A stretch of 64,000 nucleotides of DNA from Streptomyces sp. NRRL S-337 (GCF_000720175.1 NZ_JOIX01000012.1:62001-126000), one strand, 5' to 3'. Shown: positions 9,487 through 19,070, numbered from the stretch's first letter. Numbers and translations: made by a program. The notes: generated from the letters alone by a model not told the origin.

Positions 9487-9770
9487 GTGCACGTGCACGC
9501 AGATCGGTCGTCCCTGCCGTCCTCGATACCGTCGGCTGCCGGGCGTGCGGGTGGTGCGGGCACTGAGCGGGGTGCGGGGCCGGTGGTGACCCTGTTGCTG
9601 ACCTCGGCGAGGGCTTTTTCCATGCTGCAGGTGATTCTGGTCGGGGCGTTCGGTCCGCGGCTGGTGGCGGATCTGGATATGAGCCGCGCCATGTTGGGGT
9701 TGACGACGACGGCGGGGTTCGGAGCCGCTGCCGTGTTGTCTCCGGTGGCGGGGCGGGCGCTGACCGAGCA
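9487..9770 (+). pseudogene. N-terminal fragment of an MFS transporter
   Basis: The frame shows one complete transmembrane helix, a DMSRAMLGLTTTAGFG segment and the start of the next helix (AAAVLSPVAGRA), as in the first 80 residues of an MFS exporter. After about 9770 the sequence becomes unrelated, hydrophilic and ends at 9978. The remaining ten helices are absent, so this is a deletion remnant. Confidence 0.6.
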
Positions 9771-10138
9771 CGCCAAGCGCGAGGCGAACCCCGATGCCGT
9801 CGAACAGGCCCACGCCGACTTCACTGCCCTCCAGGTCGGCGAAGTCCCCGGACCCCGCCCCGCTACCCCTGACCCAGCGTCACGCCGATTTCAGAGTGCT
9901 ACTCGTCACTTCGCCGCAGCTTCGGGAGGACAGGGCCGGTTCGGGGAGCATCCGTCGGGCACCGGGTGGACGCCCTGATCGGCCAGCCGGCGCTGTGCCG
10001 CATCCGAACGAAGTGGCCTGCCGCCGCGGGCCGAAGGCTGGGAGGCGGATGTGGCTGGCGGCCGGGTTCTCGCCCACCGGGCCGCGCCTTAGACTGCGAC
10101 CGCTCCGAAATCTGGCGATCTTTTGGAGGGTGTGCAGG

Positions 10139-10864
10139 ATGAACCGAGCTCTCATGACCACATTGGCGGCAGCAGCGTTGGTCGTGTCCGGGGGCAGCAC
10201 CACCGCCTCCGCTTCCGATGACCCGCCGCGAACCACGCACGGTCCTTGCCAGTACACCCAGACCCCGGACGAGCCGGCGGCGCGGTGGGTTCCCCTGCCG
10301 CCCGATCCGCGGCACACCCCCAGTCACGGCACGGTCGGTATGGCTGTTCGGACCAGCCAGGGCTCGCTCCCGCTGCGTCTGGACCGGGCGAAGGCGCCGT
10401 GCACGGTCCAGAGCTTCGTGCACCTGGCGCGGCACCGGTTCTACGACCGTACGGTGTGCCATCGGCTGACGGCGTATCCGACGCTGAAGGTCCTGCAGTG
10501 TGGCGACCCCACCAGCACTGGCGAGGGTGGGCCGGGGTACAAGTACAAAGACGAGCTGCCGGTGGACCTGCCGCCGGCACCGAGCGATCCGACCGGCGTC
10601 CGTCGCCTTTACGGGCGCGGCTTGCTGGCGATGGCCAACGCCGGGCCGAACACGAACGGTTCGCAATTCTTCGTCGTCTACGGCGACTCCGCGCTGCGAC
10701 CGAACTACACGGTGTTCGGCACGGTCGGTGCCACCGGCCTGGAGACTCTCGACAAGATCGCTGCTGGCGGTATCGAACCAACTGCGCAGGATCCGGCGCC
10801 TGTCGACGGCACGCCCGTGCTGCGGACTGAGCTGCTCAGCGTCCGGCCGTCCTGCCGACCCTGA
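10139..10864 (+). CDS. Secreted cyclophilin-type peptidyl-prolyl isomerase
   Basis: 241 aa from ATG at 10139, preceded by GGAGG at about 10124. A signal peptide covers the first 25-28 residues (MTTLAAAALVVSGG, then SASA). The cyclophilin fold follows: SFVHLARHRFYDRTVCHRL, QCGDPTSTGEGGPGY, GLLAMANAGPNTNGSQFFV and the late strand TVFGTV. The family-typical phenylalanine and glutamine contacts of the active site are present in GSQFF. Expected to assist proline isomerisation of exported proteins. The mature protein begins with a short region containing a cysteine. Confidence 0.93.
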   Translation: MNRALMTTLAAAALVVSGGSTTASASDDPPRTTHGPCQYTQTPDEPAARWVPLPPDPRHTPSHGTVGMAVRTSQGSLPLRLDRAKAPCTVQSFVHLARHRFYDRTVCHRLTAYPTLKVLQCGDPTSTGEGGPGYKYKDELPVDLPPAPSDPTGVRRLYGRGLLAMANAGPNTNGSQFFVVYGDSALRPNYTVFGTVGATGLETLDKIAAGGIEPTAQDPAPVDGTPVLRTELLSVRPSCRP

Positions 10865-11024
10865 CAAATTGTGGCACGGTCAGCGCGGTCCAGCTACACG
10901 ACTGGCCGCGCCATGGTGATGCCAGTCACGGCGATGACTGTGTCGTCGGCGTAGGGCAACGGGCCGCGGAGGATGCAGCGATCGCGAGGAGTCCCTACGT
11001 TTTTGGTCAAGGGAAACGGGGGCG

Positions 11025-11916
11025 TTGGGTCCGGGGGGGGGCCGGGCAGCATGGCGGGGTGGCTTCGCGCCCTGTCCGGGACTGCGGTCCGTCTCGCCGC
11101 CGCGCACATGGTCCCGCGCCCCGCTCGCCCTAGACCTGGTCACCACTGCCCCCGTCGACGAGCAGACCAGGGCCGCACTGCGACTGCGGGCCCCTGGTCG
11201 CTCATCACGCACGATGCCCTCCCTCTGCGCGCGGCGGAAGCCGATGACGACGAACTCGCCGCACTCGTCGAGGCCGGGGTGTGTATCGGACCGGAACCCG
11301 TCATCCTCGGCGGCCTCCTCGCCGCTCAGCCCGATGGCCGGCTCGACACGACGTCCGGATTCCTGCTCATCTCCGCCCTCGACGCCGCGGGCAAGCGGTA
11401 CTGGATGCCGCAGCCAGCCACGTACGGCGACGACCACGCCGGCGGACGCGTGCTCTAGGGATATGCCGCAGCTCGCGTTCGCCCGGTGGACGCCCCCGCC
11501 TGTGCTCCCGGCCTCGGGGCCGCGGCCCAACTCGCGCAGCGCGCTGGAAGGATCGCCACGAGCGAGGACGGCCGGTCCGGTGGGTTCCATGGAGTCTGTG
11601 TCCTGGATTTCACCCGTCCGCCGGAAGAGCCGCCCGAGGAGCGCACAACGCCGGCAGGGGCACGCAGGCCACTCGAGTTCGGCACGTGAACGGCGGGCGC
11701 ACCGGAAGCCCGGCGTGTGGATCGGGATCCGCGACAGCGACGGACAACTTGTCGGTCCGGTCTACATGGGACGGCGCCGTGGAGGGCACGACATTCACTC
11801 GTGAGCGCCGGTTCTTCCCTCGCACCCGGATCCGCCGCGACCTCCCGCTGGCCCCGACTGCCCCGACCACAGCCGTGTACGAACTCTCGAACTCGGCTGC
11901 ACGGCATGGTTGTTAG
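11025..11916 (+). pseudogene. Decayed coding region, family not recognised
   Basis: Protein-like stretches follow one another on the plus strand in different frames. ALDLVTTAPVDEQTRAALRL at about 11130-11190 continues only after a frame change as LAALVEAGVCIGPEPVILGG to a stop at 11458. A later stretch around 11715-11770 (KPGVWIGIRDSDGQLVGPVY) also changes frame. The pattern fits one or two genes carrying several small indels. No domain is recognised, and the fragments may belong to unrelated genes. Confidence 0.35.
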
Positions 11917-12022
11917 GTCCCATCCGGTGCAGGCCGTCCGCGCGCTGCCTCGGTGGGGACGAGTCCGTCTCCACGACGATGTCCTGGATGTTGGGCCACG
12001 CCCACTTCCGTACCCCGGTGGC

Positions 12023-13015
12023 CTACTTGGCGGCCCAGCGGCCCAAGTTGTTCCGGTTCTCCTCTGCCGCCCGGCGCGGCGCGTCCGGCGATCCCAGCAG
12101 ACCGTACGGCAGATACCCGGACCGGACACCGAGTTCCCACCCATGGACCTGGACGGCGAGGCAGGCCAGGGCAAGGGTGCCGAGAGGGAGGAGGGACCGG
12201 GGCGCGGGATCACCGGCATCGGCCTCGACGCTCTCCCGGTACGCGATCAGCCGGGCGACGAGGGCGTCCTCGAAGGCGTGCTGGTCGTCGTCGAGGAGTA
12301 CGCGGAGCAGCCGCTGGTCCGCGCTCAGCGCGTCGCCCACCTCGTCGAGCCGCCGGGCGGCCTCCGCGCGCTCCCCGGCGTCCGGCTTGCGCAGCGGAAC
12401 CGTAGGCCAGTCGCGGGGCAGATGCCCGGACGCCTCGGTGAGATAGGGGCACAGGGCGTCCATGGCGGCGAGGTCGGCGGGGTCGGAGACGGAGGTGTAC
12501 CGGTTGTAGGGCACGCCGTCACGGATGGCGGGCGCGTAGTCGCCGCGCAGCAGCAGCCCGGTGACCCGCTCCCAGTCCCACACATGCCCGCTGACGACAC
12601 ATATCTCGAACATGTCGAGCCAGGTCCGCGCGGTGGGCGCCTCGTTGACGACGTTCCCGAAGGTGAGGGGACCGTCCCCGAACTCGTCGTCGTCCGGGTC
12701 CGTGCTGATCCGCTCCCCGACGAGGGGGAACCGGAGTTCCTGGTCCCCGTCCGGGAAGCACATGATGCTCAGCACTCCGTGCACACACTCCGCGGCGGTG
12801 ACGGCGACCGTGCCGGCCGCAGCGTCGAGCCCCGGCTCCGTCACTGTTCGCGCGGCGACATGGTCGAGCAGTTCGTCGGCCATGGCCCGGATCAGCGCCG
12901 GCGAGATGTTGCCGTACCGCAGCGAGTGCCACCGCGTGTAGGCCCGCCCGTCGATGTTGTCGAGCGCCTCGGCCAACCGCTGCTCGCCGACATGATGGCA
13001 TGCCACATTCCGCAC
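12023..13015 (-). CDS. Imm49 family immunity protein
   Basis: 330 aa from GTG at 13015, with AAGGGA a few bases upstream. The sequence matches the Imm49 group common in Streptomyces: RLAEALDNIDGRAYTRWHSL, ISPALIRAMADELLDHVAA, and an acidic middle with PTARTWLDMFE. Imm49 proteins were named by association with polymorphic-toxin systems, where they neutralise a cognate toxin in the cytoplasm. No toxin gene is visible nearby, so this is an orphan copy, as is usual for the many paralogues in streptomycetes. The C-terminus is arginine- and asparagine-rich. Confidence 0.8.
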   Translation of the reverse strand: MRNVACHHVGEQRLAEALDNIDGRAYTRWHSLRYGNISPALIRAMADELLDHVAARTVTEPGLDAAAGTVAVTAAECVHGVLSIMCFPDGDQELRFPLVGERISTDPDDDEFGDGPLTFGNVVNEAPTARTWLDMFEICVVSGHVWDWERVTGLLLRGDYAPAIRDGVPYNRYTSVSDPADLAAMDALCPYLTEASGHLPRDWPTVPLRKPDAGERAEAARRLDEVGDALSADQRLLRVLLDDDQHAFEDALVARLIAYRESVEADAGDPAPRSLLPLGTLALACLAVQVHGWELGVRSGYLPYGLLGSPDAPRRAAEENRNNLGRWAAK

Positions 13016-13553
13016 GTACCCGTCCCTTCATGAACTCCACGACTGGACGAAGCACGTTATCAACGGGCACTGACAGCACTGGTAATCCAGTCAGGAATCG
13101 TTGCCTGAGCTGGTTCTTCTTCGGTAGTGGCAGTGCCGGGCGGTGGCTTGGTGGTGTCTGCGTCAGTGGGACCAGTTCAGTGCGTGGGCGATGGGTCATC
13201 GTGGGGTCATCGTCGGGTCTGGGGCGGGGAAGGAGAACGTCCAGGAGTCGCCGGACCTCTGCCTGTGCTGGGGACCGGCCCCCCGCCGCCCTCAGGCACT
13301 CGTGGCCGCGCCGCTCACGCAACTCCGCCTGGCGGTTGCGCGACCCGACGAACCGTCCCTGGTGTCCGTGCAGAGCACCGCGGGGTTTCGGCGTGGTCGC
13401 CCCGCTCGCGCACCCCCGTTGCGGCCGCTTTCGACCATGTCACTTGGACCGAGGCGTCACGGCGGACCCGTCGAGAGAACGCCCTGAGCGCCTGGCCGGC
13501 CGCCGCAGACGTCGCCCTGCGGCACTCCCATGGCACCACCACGGCACCGCCAT
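13016..13553. other. Intergenic region, no gene seen
   Basis: About 540 bp upstream of the Imm49 gene and downstream of the LysR gene. Open frames are present on both strands but have biased, low-complexity composition and no recognisable motifs. It presumably contains the Imm49 promoter. Confidence 0.5.
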
Positions 13554-14501
13554 TCAGCCGGTCGCCGCATCAGCCTCCTGGTTCGGCGACGAGCTCAGCG
13601 TCCCGTCCAGTTCGCCAGCCCGGCGCACGAATGTCTCCCGCAGGTCACGCGCCGCCTGCGGCACGGACTGGGCTCTGCGTCCTTGCAGCATCAGCAGCAC
13701 CCGGGGCGGGGCGCCTGCCAGTGGCCGGTAGGTGATGGCGCCGAGTCGTTCCAGCGGATCCCCGATGATGCTGAAGTCCGGCAATACAGTGGCCCCGAGT
13801 CCCTCCGCGACCATCAGCTTGCCCATTTCCGCTCCGTCGGTGGAGTACGCCAGGGACGGGGTGCGGCCGTTCAGGAGCCGGTGCACATAGCGGTTCATGA
13901 CGTAACCGGAGCGCATGGCGATCAGGGGCTGGGTCAGCAGGTCGTCCACGCTCACCGCGGCCCGGGATGCGAGCAGGCTGTCGGGCCGCAGGCACACCAC
14001 CGGCTGCCCGTGCAGCAGTTGTGTCGACTCCAGGGCGGGCGGCACGTCGTCGCCCTCCAGGTGGTTCACCAGGCCGAGGTCGAAACCGCCCTCGGTCAGG
14101 GCCCGGTGTATGTCCGTCTGCTGCGCGGCGACCACCTCCACCTGGGTGACGGGGTGCGCGGCACGGAAGGCGCGCACCACCGGGATGAGCAGCGGCACGG
14201 TGGCCGCGTTGACCGTACCCACCCGCACCATGCGGCTGATGCGGTGCTGCTCGCCCGCCGCGGCCCGCAGCCGGTCCACCGCCTCCAGTACGCCGACGAT
14301 GTGCGGCAGCAGCTCCCGGCCCTCCGCGCTCATCGTCGCCCCGGTGCGTTTGCGTTCCAGCAGATCGACTCCCAGTTCGCGTTCCAGGTTTCTGACGGTT
14401 TCGCTCAATGCCGGCTGGGACAGGCGGAGTTCCTCCGCGGCCCGGCGCAGCGAGCCGAGACGCGTCACTGCGGCGATGTATTCCAGTTGTTCTGTCCGCA
14501 C
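13554..14501 (-). CDS. LysR-type regulator of the sulfur operon
   Basis: 315 aa from GTG at 14501; the upstream extension to 14660 would be translated promoter sequence. The N-terminal winged helix is standard (LGSLRRAAEELRLSQPALSE) and the rest is a periplasmic-binding-protein-like effector domain. It is transcribed away from the leader peptide and the sulfone/sulfonate genes, with about 136 bp between start codons. This is the usual arrangement for a LysR activator of the facing operon. By analogy with CysB and SsuR-type regulators the effector may be a sulfur metabolite, but this is inferred from context only. Confidence 0.88.
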   Translation of the reverse strand: MRTEQLEYIAAVTRLGSLRRAAEELRLSQPALSETVRNLERELGVDLLERKRTGATMSAEGRELLPHIVGVLEAVDRLRAAAGEQHRISRMVRVGTVNAATVPLLIPVVRAFRAAHPVTQVEVVAAQQTDIHRALTEGGFDLGLVNHLEGDDVPPALESTQLLHGQPVVCLRPDSLLASRAAVSVDDLLTQPLIAMRSGYVMNRYVHRLLNGRTPSLAYSTDGAEMGKLMVAEGLGATVLPDFSIIGDPLERLGAITYRPLAGAPPRVLLMLQGRRAQSVPQAARDLRETFVRRAGELDGTLSSSPNQEADAATG

Positions 14502-14637
14502 GGCAGCAGAATTCCTACGCCCCGGGACCGGTTCAAGGGTTTCCCTGTCACAGCTTCGTGAAATCCGGTGGTCCGCGATATGGAACCGGTCGGATTTCCC
14601 TTGACTGTCCCGAGCGGCCACTGCCACGATCGACGGC

Positions 14638-14721
14638 ATGAAGATGCGACTGGACCTCACGCGGCGACGTCATGTCGACCTCGCGCGCGTCTCCAGCGCC
14701 TCCTGTTGCTCAGCGGCCTGA
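14638..14721 (+). CDS. Cysteine-containing leader peptide (attenuator)
   Basis: A 27-codon frame from ATG at 14638 to TGA at 14719 reads with the motif RRRHVDLARVSSASCC. The RRxHVDLxRVxSAxCC signature is typical of the short upstream peptides that precede sulfur-metabolism genes in actinobacteria. The paired Cys codons sit close to the end, as needed if ribosome stalling under cysteine shortage sets expression of the genes that start 160 bp further on. It lies directly in the LysR-sulfur operon promoter region. It is too short to be found by ordinary gene calling. Confidence 0.8.
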   Translation: MKMRLDLTRRRHVDLARVSSASCCSAA

Positions 14722-14881
14722 TCCTCGCGATCTGCCGCCCCTTGGTCACGCCACGGCTGGCGCCGCACATGCCGCTGCCACGTTTTCACCGCGCCATTTG
14801 AACGTGCGCTGCCGCGCGCCCGCCCCTTTCCCAGGATTTGGCGTCCCTGAACAACCATGCATTCCGCAACAGGAGTTCCGC

Positions 14882-16000
14882 ATGCCCGCGCCCATCAAAT
14901 TCGCCTATTGGGTCCCCAATGTCAGCGGGGGACTGGTCACCAGCACGATCGAGCAGCGCACCGACTGGGGGTACGACTACAACCGCGAACTCGCCGTCCT
15001 CGCTGAGAACAACGGCTTCGAGTACGCGCTCAGCCAGGTCCGTTACATGGCCAGCTACGGTGCCGAATTCCAGCACGAGTCGACCAGCTTCAGCCTTGCC
15101 CTGCTGCTGGCCACCGAGCGCCTGAAGGTCATCGCCGCCGTCCACCCCGGACTGTGGCACCCGGGGGTCTTGGCCAAACTCGGCGCCACCGCAGATCACC
15201 TGTCCGGCGGCCGTTTCGCCGTCAACGTCGTCAGCGGCTGGTTCAAGGACGAGTTCACCGCCCTCGGCGAGCCCTGGCTGGAGCACGACGAGCGCTACCG
15301 CCGCTCGGAGGAGTTCATCCGCGCCCTGCGCCAGATCTGGACCGAGGACCACACCGAACTCGCCGGTGACTTCTACCGGCTGCGTGACTTCTCCCTCAAG
15401 CCCAAGCCGCTCAGCGCCCCTGGGCGCCCCCACCCGGAGATCTTCCAGGGCGGCAACTCCACCGCCGCCCGGCAGATGGCCGGCCGGGTCTCCGACTGGT
15501 ACTTCTCCAACGGCAAGGACTTCGGCGGAGTCGTCGAGCAGATCAACGACGTACGCGCCGCGGCAGACCGAGCAGGCCGCACGACACCCAGGTTCGGCCT
15601 CAACGGCTTCCTCATCGCCCGCGACACCGAGGCCGAGGCCCGCGACACCCTCCGGGAGATCGTCGCCAAGGCCGACTCCGACGCCGTCGAGGGCTTCGGT
15701 GCGGCCGTGAAGCAGGCGGGCCGGTCCACCGCCGACGGCAAGGGCATGTGGCAGGACTCGAACTTCGAGGACCTGGTCCAGTACAACGACGGCTTCCGCA
15801 CGCAACTGATCGGCACTCCCGAGCAGATCGCCGAGCGCATCGTCGCCTACCGCAGGCTCGGCGTCGACCTCCTTCTCCTCGGCTTTCTGCACTACCACGA
15901 GGAGGTCGCGTACTTCGGCAAGCGCGTGCTGCCTCTTGTACGGGAACTGGAAGCGCAGCTTTCCGACGACGAGCCCTACTCCGCCCCCGCGCCTGTCTGA
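14882..16000 (+). CDS. sfnG: SfnG-like FMNH2-dependent dimethylsulfone monooxygenase
   Basis: 372 aa from ATG at 14882 with AGGAG at about 14869. A bacterial luciferase-like TIM barrel. FAYWVPNVSGGLVTSTIEQR at the start, EYALSQVRYMASYGAEFQHE and GWFKDEFTALGEPWLEHDER are very close to SfnG as I know it from Pseudomonas. SfnG splits dimethylsulfone with O2 and FMNH2 to methanesulfinate and formaldehyde. First enzyme gene of the operon; the FMN reductase two genes on can supply reduced flavin. Related alkane sulfone substrates are possible. Confidence 0.85.
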   Translation: MPAPIKFAYWVPNVSGGLVTSTIEQRTDWGYDYNRELAVLAENNGFEYALSQVRYMASYGAEFQHESTSFSLALLLATERLKVIAAVHPGLWHPGVLAKLGATADHLSGGRFAVNVVSGWFKDEFTALGEPWLEHDERYRRSEEFIRALRQIWTEDHTELAGDFYRLRDFSLKPKPLSAPGRPHPEIFQGGNSTAARQMAGRVSDWYFSNGKDFGGVVEQINDVRAAADRAGRTTPRFGLNGFLIARDTEAEARDTLREIVAKADSDAVEGFGAAVKQAGRSTADGKGMWQDSNFEDLVQYNDGFRTQLIGTPEQIAERIVAYRRLGVDLLLLGFLHYHEEVAYFGKRVLPLVRELEAQLSDDEPYSAPAPV

Positions 16001-16051
16001 CCCGCGCCTGCCTCTCCCACACTGCTCCGCCCCGCGAAGGAGGTCACCCGT

Positions 16052-17269
16052 ATGAGCACCACCACGGCCACCGAATGGCAGACCCGCCCCGCCCCGGCGA
16101 CCGCTCAGGACTGGATCGCACGCGCCGCCGAGGTCGCGGCGGTCCTGGCCACCGACGCCGCCGCACGCGACCGCGCCGGCACCACCCCGTACGCCGAGGT
16201 CCAGCTCCTGAAGGACTCCGGCCTGGTCACCCTGCTCGGCCCCGTCGAGCACGGCGGCGCCGGCCAGGACTGGACCACCGCCTACCGCGTCGTACGCGAG
16301 GTCGTCAAGGCCGATGGCTCCATCGGCCAGCTCCTCGGCTACCACTACCTGTGGAACTGGGCCGCCCGTCTGGTCGGCACCCGCGAACAGTGGGAGCACA
16401 TCGAGGCCGAGGCCGCGCGCAGCCGCTGGTTCTTCGGCGGGGCCGTCAACCCGCGCGACAAGGACGTCGTCGTCACCGAGGAAGGCGACGACCTGGTCTT
16501 CACCGGCCGCAAGACCTTCTCCACCGGCAGCAAGGTCTCCGACGTCACCGTCCTCGAAGGCGTCCTGCACGGCACCGACCATCATGTCTTCGCGATCGTG
16601 CCCTCCGACAGCGAGGGCCTGACCTTCCACGACGACTGGGACAACATCGGCCAGCGGCTCACCGAGAGCGGAAGCGTCACCATCGACGGCGTCCGCGCAC
16701 CGTGGTCCTCGGCGGCCGGCTATGTCGACAAGGAGTTCCAGGCGCGCACCTACAACACCCTCAACGTGCCCACCATCCAGCTCGTCTTCGTCAGCTTCTA
16801 CCTCGGCATCGCCGGCGGCGCGCTGGAGACGGCGGCCACCTACACCCGCAGCAAGACCAGGCCTTGGCTGCACGGCGGCCACGAGCGCGCGGTCGACGAG
16901 CCCCACGTCATCGACACCTACGGTGACCTCACCGCGAAGCTCTGGGCAGCCGAGGCGCTCGCCGACGCCGTCGCCGCCGAGGGACAGAATCTGCACGACG
17001 ACCCCGGCGCGGTCACCGACCAGATCCGCGGTGAGTTCGAGGTGCGCGTGGCGGCCGTCAAAGCCCGCGCCACCGAGGTCGCCCTGGAGATCACCAGCCG
17101 CATCTTCGAGGTGACCGGCGCCCGATCCACCACCACCGCCGAGGGCCTGGACCGCTTCTGGCGCAATGTCCGCACCCACACCCTGCACGACCCCGTTGCC
17201 TACAAGCGCCGTGAGGTCGGCCGCTGGGTCCTCGAAGGCGCACTGCCCGAACCCACCTGGTACTCCTGA
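16052..17269 (+). CDS. Acyl-CoA dehydrogenase-like flavin monooxygenase (DszC/SfnC type)
   Basis: 405 aa, RBS GAAGGAGG at 16036. It has the three-part acyl-CoA dehydrogenase fold: an N-terminal helical domain with VTLLGPVEHGGAGQDW, a central beta domain with FTGRKTFSTGSKVSD, and a C-terminal helical bundle ending in FWRNVRTHTLHDPVAYK. This last motif is typical of DszC, SfnC and related two-component monooxygenases, which use FMNH2 rather than acyl-CoA. In this operon a role in oxidising an organosulfur compound at sulfur is likely. The exact substrate, for example dimethylsulfoxide or a thioether, is not fixed by sequence. Confidence 0.8.
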   Translation: MSTTTATEWQTRPAPATAQDWIARAAEVAAVLATDAAARDRAGTTPYAEVQLLKDSGLVTLLGPVEHGGAGQDWTTAYRVVREVVKADGSIGQLLGYHYLWNWAARLVGTREQWEHIEAEAARSRWFFGGAVNPRDKDVVVTEEGDDLVFTGRKTFSTGSKVSDVTVLEGVLHGTDHHVFAIVPSDSEGLTFHDDWDNIGQRLTESGSVTIDGVRAPWSSAAGYVDKEFQARTYNTLNVPTIQLVFVSFYLGIAGGALETAATYTRSKTRPWLHGGHERAVDEPHVIDTYGDLTAKLWAAEALADAVAAEGQNLHDDPGAVTDQIRGEFEVRVAAVKARATEVALEITSRIFEVTGARSTTTAEGLDRFWRNVRTHTLHDPVAYKRREVGRWVLEGALPEPTWYS

Positions 17270-17325
17270 CCCTTCCCGGGGGCGCTCGCCATGCGCGGGC
17301 GCCCCCGCTCCCCGAAAGAGGACCC

Positions 17326-17880
17326 ATGACCACCGTCCTGTCCGTCTCCGGCAGCCCTTCCGCCTCCTCCCGCACCAACCGGCTGCTGCGCCACCTCGAC
17401 GACCGGCTCGTCGCACAGGGCCACGAGGTGATCCCGCTGGACGTCCGCACCATCCCGGCCCAGGCCCTGCTCGGCGCCGACTTCCGGCACCCCGCCATCG
17501 TGGAGGTCACCGAACTGTTCGCCCGCGCGGACGGCGTCGTCATCGCCACCCCTGTCTACAAGGCCTCGTACTCCGGCGTCCTCAAGGCACTCCTCGACCT
17601 GCTCCCGCAGTACGCCCTCACAGACAAAACCGTGCTGCCGCTGGCCACCGGCGGGTCGACGGCCCATGTCCTGGCCATCGACTACGCGCTCCGCCCGGTC
17701 CTCAGCTCCATGGGCGCGGCCCACATCGTGCAGGGCTGGTTCACCCTCGACAAGGACATCACCGTGCGCGACGACGGCTCTGTGGCCGTCGTGGCGAGTG
17801 CTGCCCAGGCACTCACCCAGGTGATCGACCAGTTTTCGACGGCGCTGGGTAACAGCCCAGTCCTGGCCGCGGCCGGCTGA
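17326..17880 (+). CDS. ssuE: NAD(P)H-dependent FMN reductase (SsuE-like)
   Basis: 184 aa, RBS GAAAGAGG upstream. Flavodoxin-like fold with VSGSPSASSRTNRLLRHL for the FMN phosphate and the ATPVYKASYSGVLKALLDLL segment that is highly typical of SsuE/MsuE. It reduces FMN and passes FMNH2 to the monooxygenases encoded on either side. Only 5 bp separate it from the next gene, so they are coupled. Confidence 0.9.
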   Translation: MTTVLSVSGSPSASSRTNRLLRHLDDRLVAQGHEVIPLDVRTIPAQALLGADFRHPAIVEVTELFARADGVVIATPVYKASYSGVLKALLDLLPQYALTDKTVLPLATGGSTAHVLAIDYALRPVLSSMGAAHIVQGWFTLDKDITVRDDGSVAVVASAAQALTQVIDQFSTALGNSPVLAAAG

Positions 17881-17885
17881 GCACC

Positions 17886-19070
17886 ATGTCCGCGCACGTG
17901 ATCGCCGACGACACCGAGGCCCTCGCCGTCACCGCCGCCCTGGCCGAGGAATTCCGCGCTGGAGCCTGCGCACGCGACGCCGAACGCAACCTCCCACGGG
18001 CCGAGGTGGAGAAACTGTCCGCCTCGGGGCTCCTCGCCGTCACCGTCCCCGCCGAGCACGGCGGTGCAGACGTCAGCATGCTCACCCTCGCCGAGATCTT
18101 CCGGCTGCTGGCCTCGGCCGACGCAAGCCTCGCCCAGATCCCGCAGAGCCATTTCGTCTACGTCAACGTGGTACGCCGTCAGGGCCGCCAGAAGCAGCAG
18201 AGGTTCTTCTTCGCCGAGGTGCTCGCCGGACGCCGCTTCGGCAACGCCCAGTCCGAGGCGGGCACCACACACGTCCAGGACATCCGTACCCGCCTCGAAC
18301 CACGCTCCGACCACTCCTACGTCCTGACCGGCGTCAAGCACTACGCCACCGGTGCGCTGTTCGCCGACTGGATCCCGGTCCTCGCCCGCGCCGAGGACGA
18401 GAACCTGCACGTGGCCTACGTCCCCCGAAACGCCCCCGGCCTCAGCGTGATCGACGACTGGGACGGAATGGGGCAGCGCACCACGGCCAGCGGCACCGTG
18501 CGGCTCGACGCCGTGCCCGTTCCGGCCGACCGTGTCCTGCCTCATCACCTCACCTTCCAGCAACCCCAACTCCACGGTGCGCTCGCACAGTTGCTGCACG
18601 CGGCCATCGACGCGGGAATCGCCGGGGGTGCCCTGGCCGAAGCCGCCGAGTTCGTCCGCACCAAGAGCCGCCCCTGGTTCGAAAGCGGGGCCGAGACGGC
18701 TGCCGAGGACCCGCTGCTGATCCAGCGGTTCGGGGAACTCGCCGTCAAGCTGCGGGCGTCCGAGGCGCTGCTGCGCGAGGCGGCCCGCACGGTGGACGCG
18801 GCGCGCGCCGACCTCACCGACGACTCGGCGGCCGAGGCGTCGATCGCCGTGGCCGCCGCCAAGGCACACGCGGCTCACGTCGCGGTCGAGGTGACCGGCG
18901 CCCTGTTCGAGGTGGCCGGCACCCGTTCCGCGCTCAACTCCCTCAACCTGCATCGTTACTGGCGTGACGCCCGCACCCACACCCTGCACGACCCGGCCCG
19001 CTGGAAGATCCAGCACATCGGCAGATACGTGCTCAGCGGCACACGGCCACCGCGCCACGGACTGCTGTGA
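17886..19070 (+). CDS. sfnB: SfnB family sulfur acquisition oxidoreductase
   Basis: 394 aa with an acyl-CoA dehydrogenase fold. VIADDTEALAVTAALAEEF, LPRAEVEKLSASGLLAVTVP, IPQSHFVYVNVVR and FGNAQSEAGTTHVQDIRTRL match the SfnB family. The C-terminus again carries a YWRDARTHTLHDPARWK motif. SfnB is genetically required for growth on dimethylsulfone in pseudomonads, but its reaction is not firmly established; it is proposed to be another FMNH2-dependent oxygenation step. Overlapping function with the second acyl-CoA dehydrogenase-like protein of this operon is possible. Confidence 0.85.
   Translation: MSAHVIADDTEALAVTAALAEEFRAGACARDAERNLPRAEVEKLSASGLLAVTVPAEHGGADVSMLTLAEIFRLLASADASLAQIPQSHFVYVNVVRRQGRQKQQRFFFAEVLAGRRFGNAQSEAGTTHVQDIRTRLEPRSDHSYVLTGVKHYATGALFADWIPVLARAEDENLHVAYVPRNAPGLSVIDDWDGMGQRTTASGTVRLDAVPVPADRVLPHHLTFQQPQLHGALAQLLHAAIDAGIAGGALAEAAEFVRTKSRPWFESGAETAAEDPLLIQRFGELAVKLRASEALLREAARTVDAARADLTDDSAAEASIAVAAAKAHAAHVAVEVTGALFEVAGTRSALNSLNLHRYWRDARTHTLHDPARWKIQHIGRYVLSGTRPPRHGLL

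Noticed and set aside
11717..13033. 438-codon open frame on the plus strand
   Set aside because: Covers the Imm49 gene in antisense; the Imm49 frame is clearly the coding one.
14786..17416. Very long open frame (876 codons) on the minus strand
   Set aside because: It lies exactly antisense to the SfnG-like and acyl-CoA-dehydrogenase-like genes and has Gly/Val/Asp-biased composition without domains; a codon-bias shadow.
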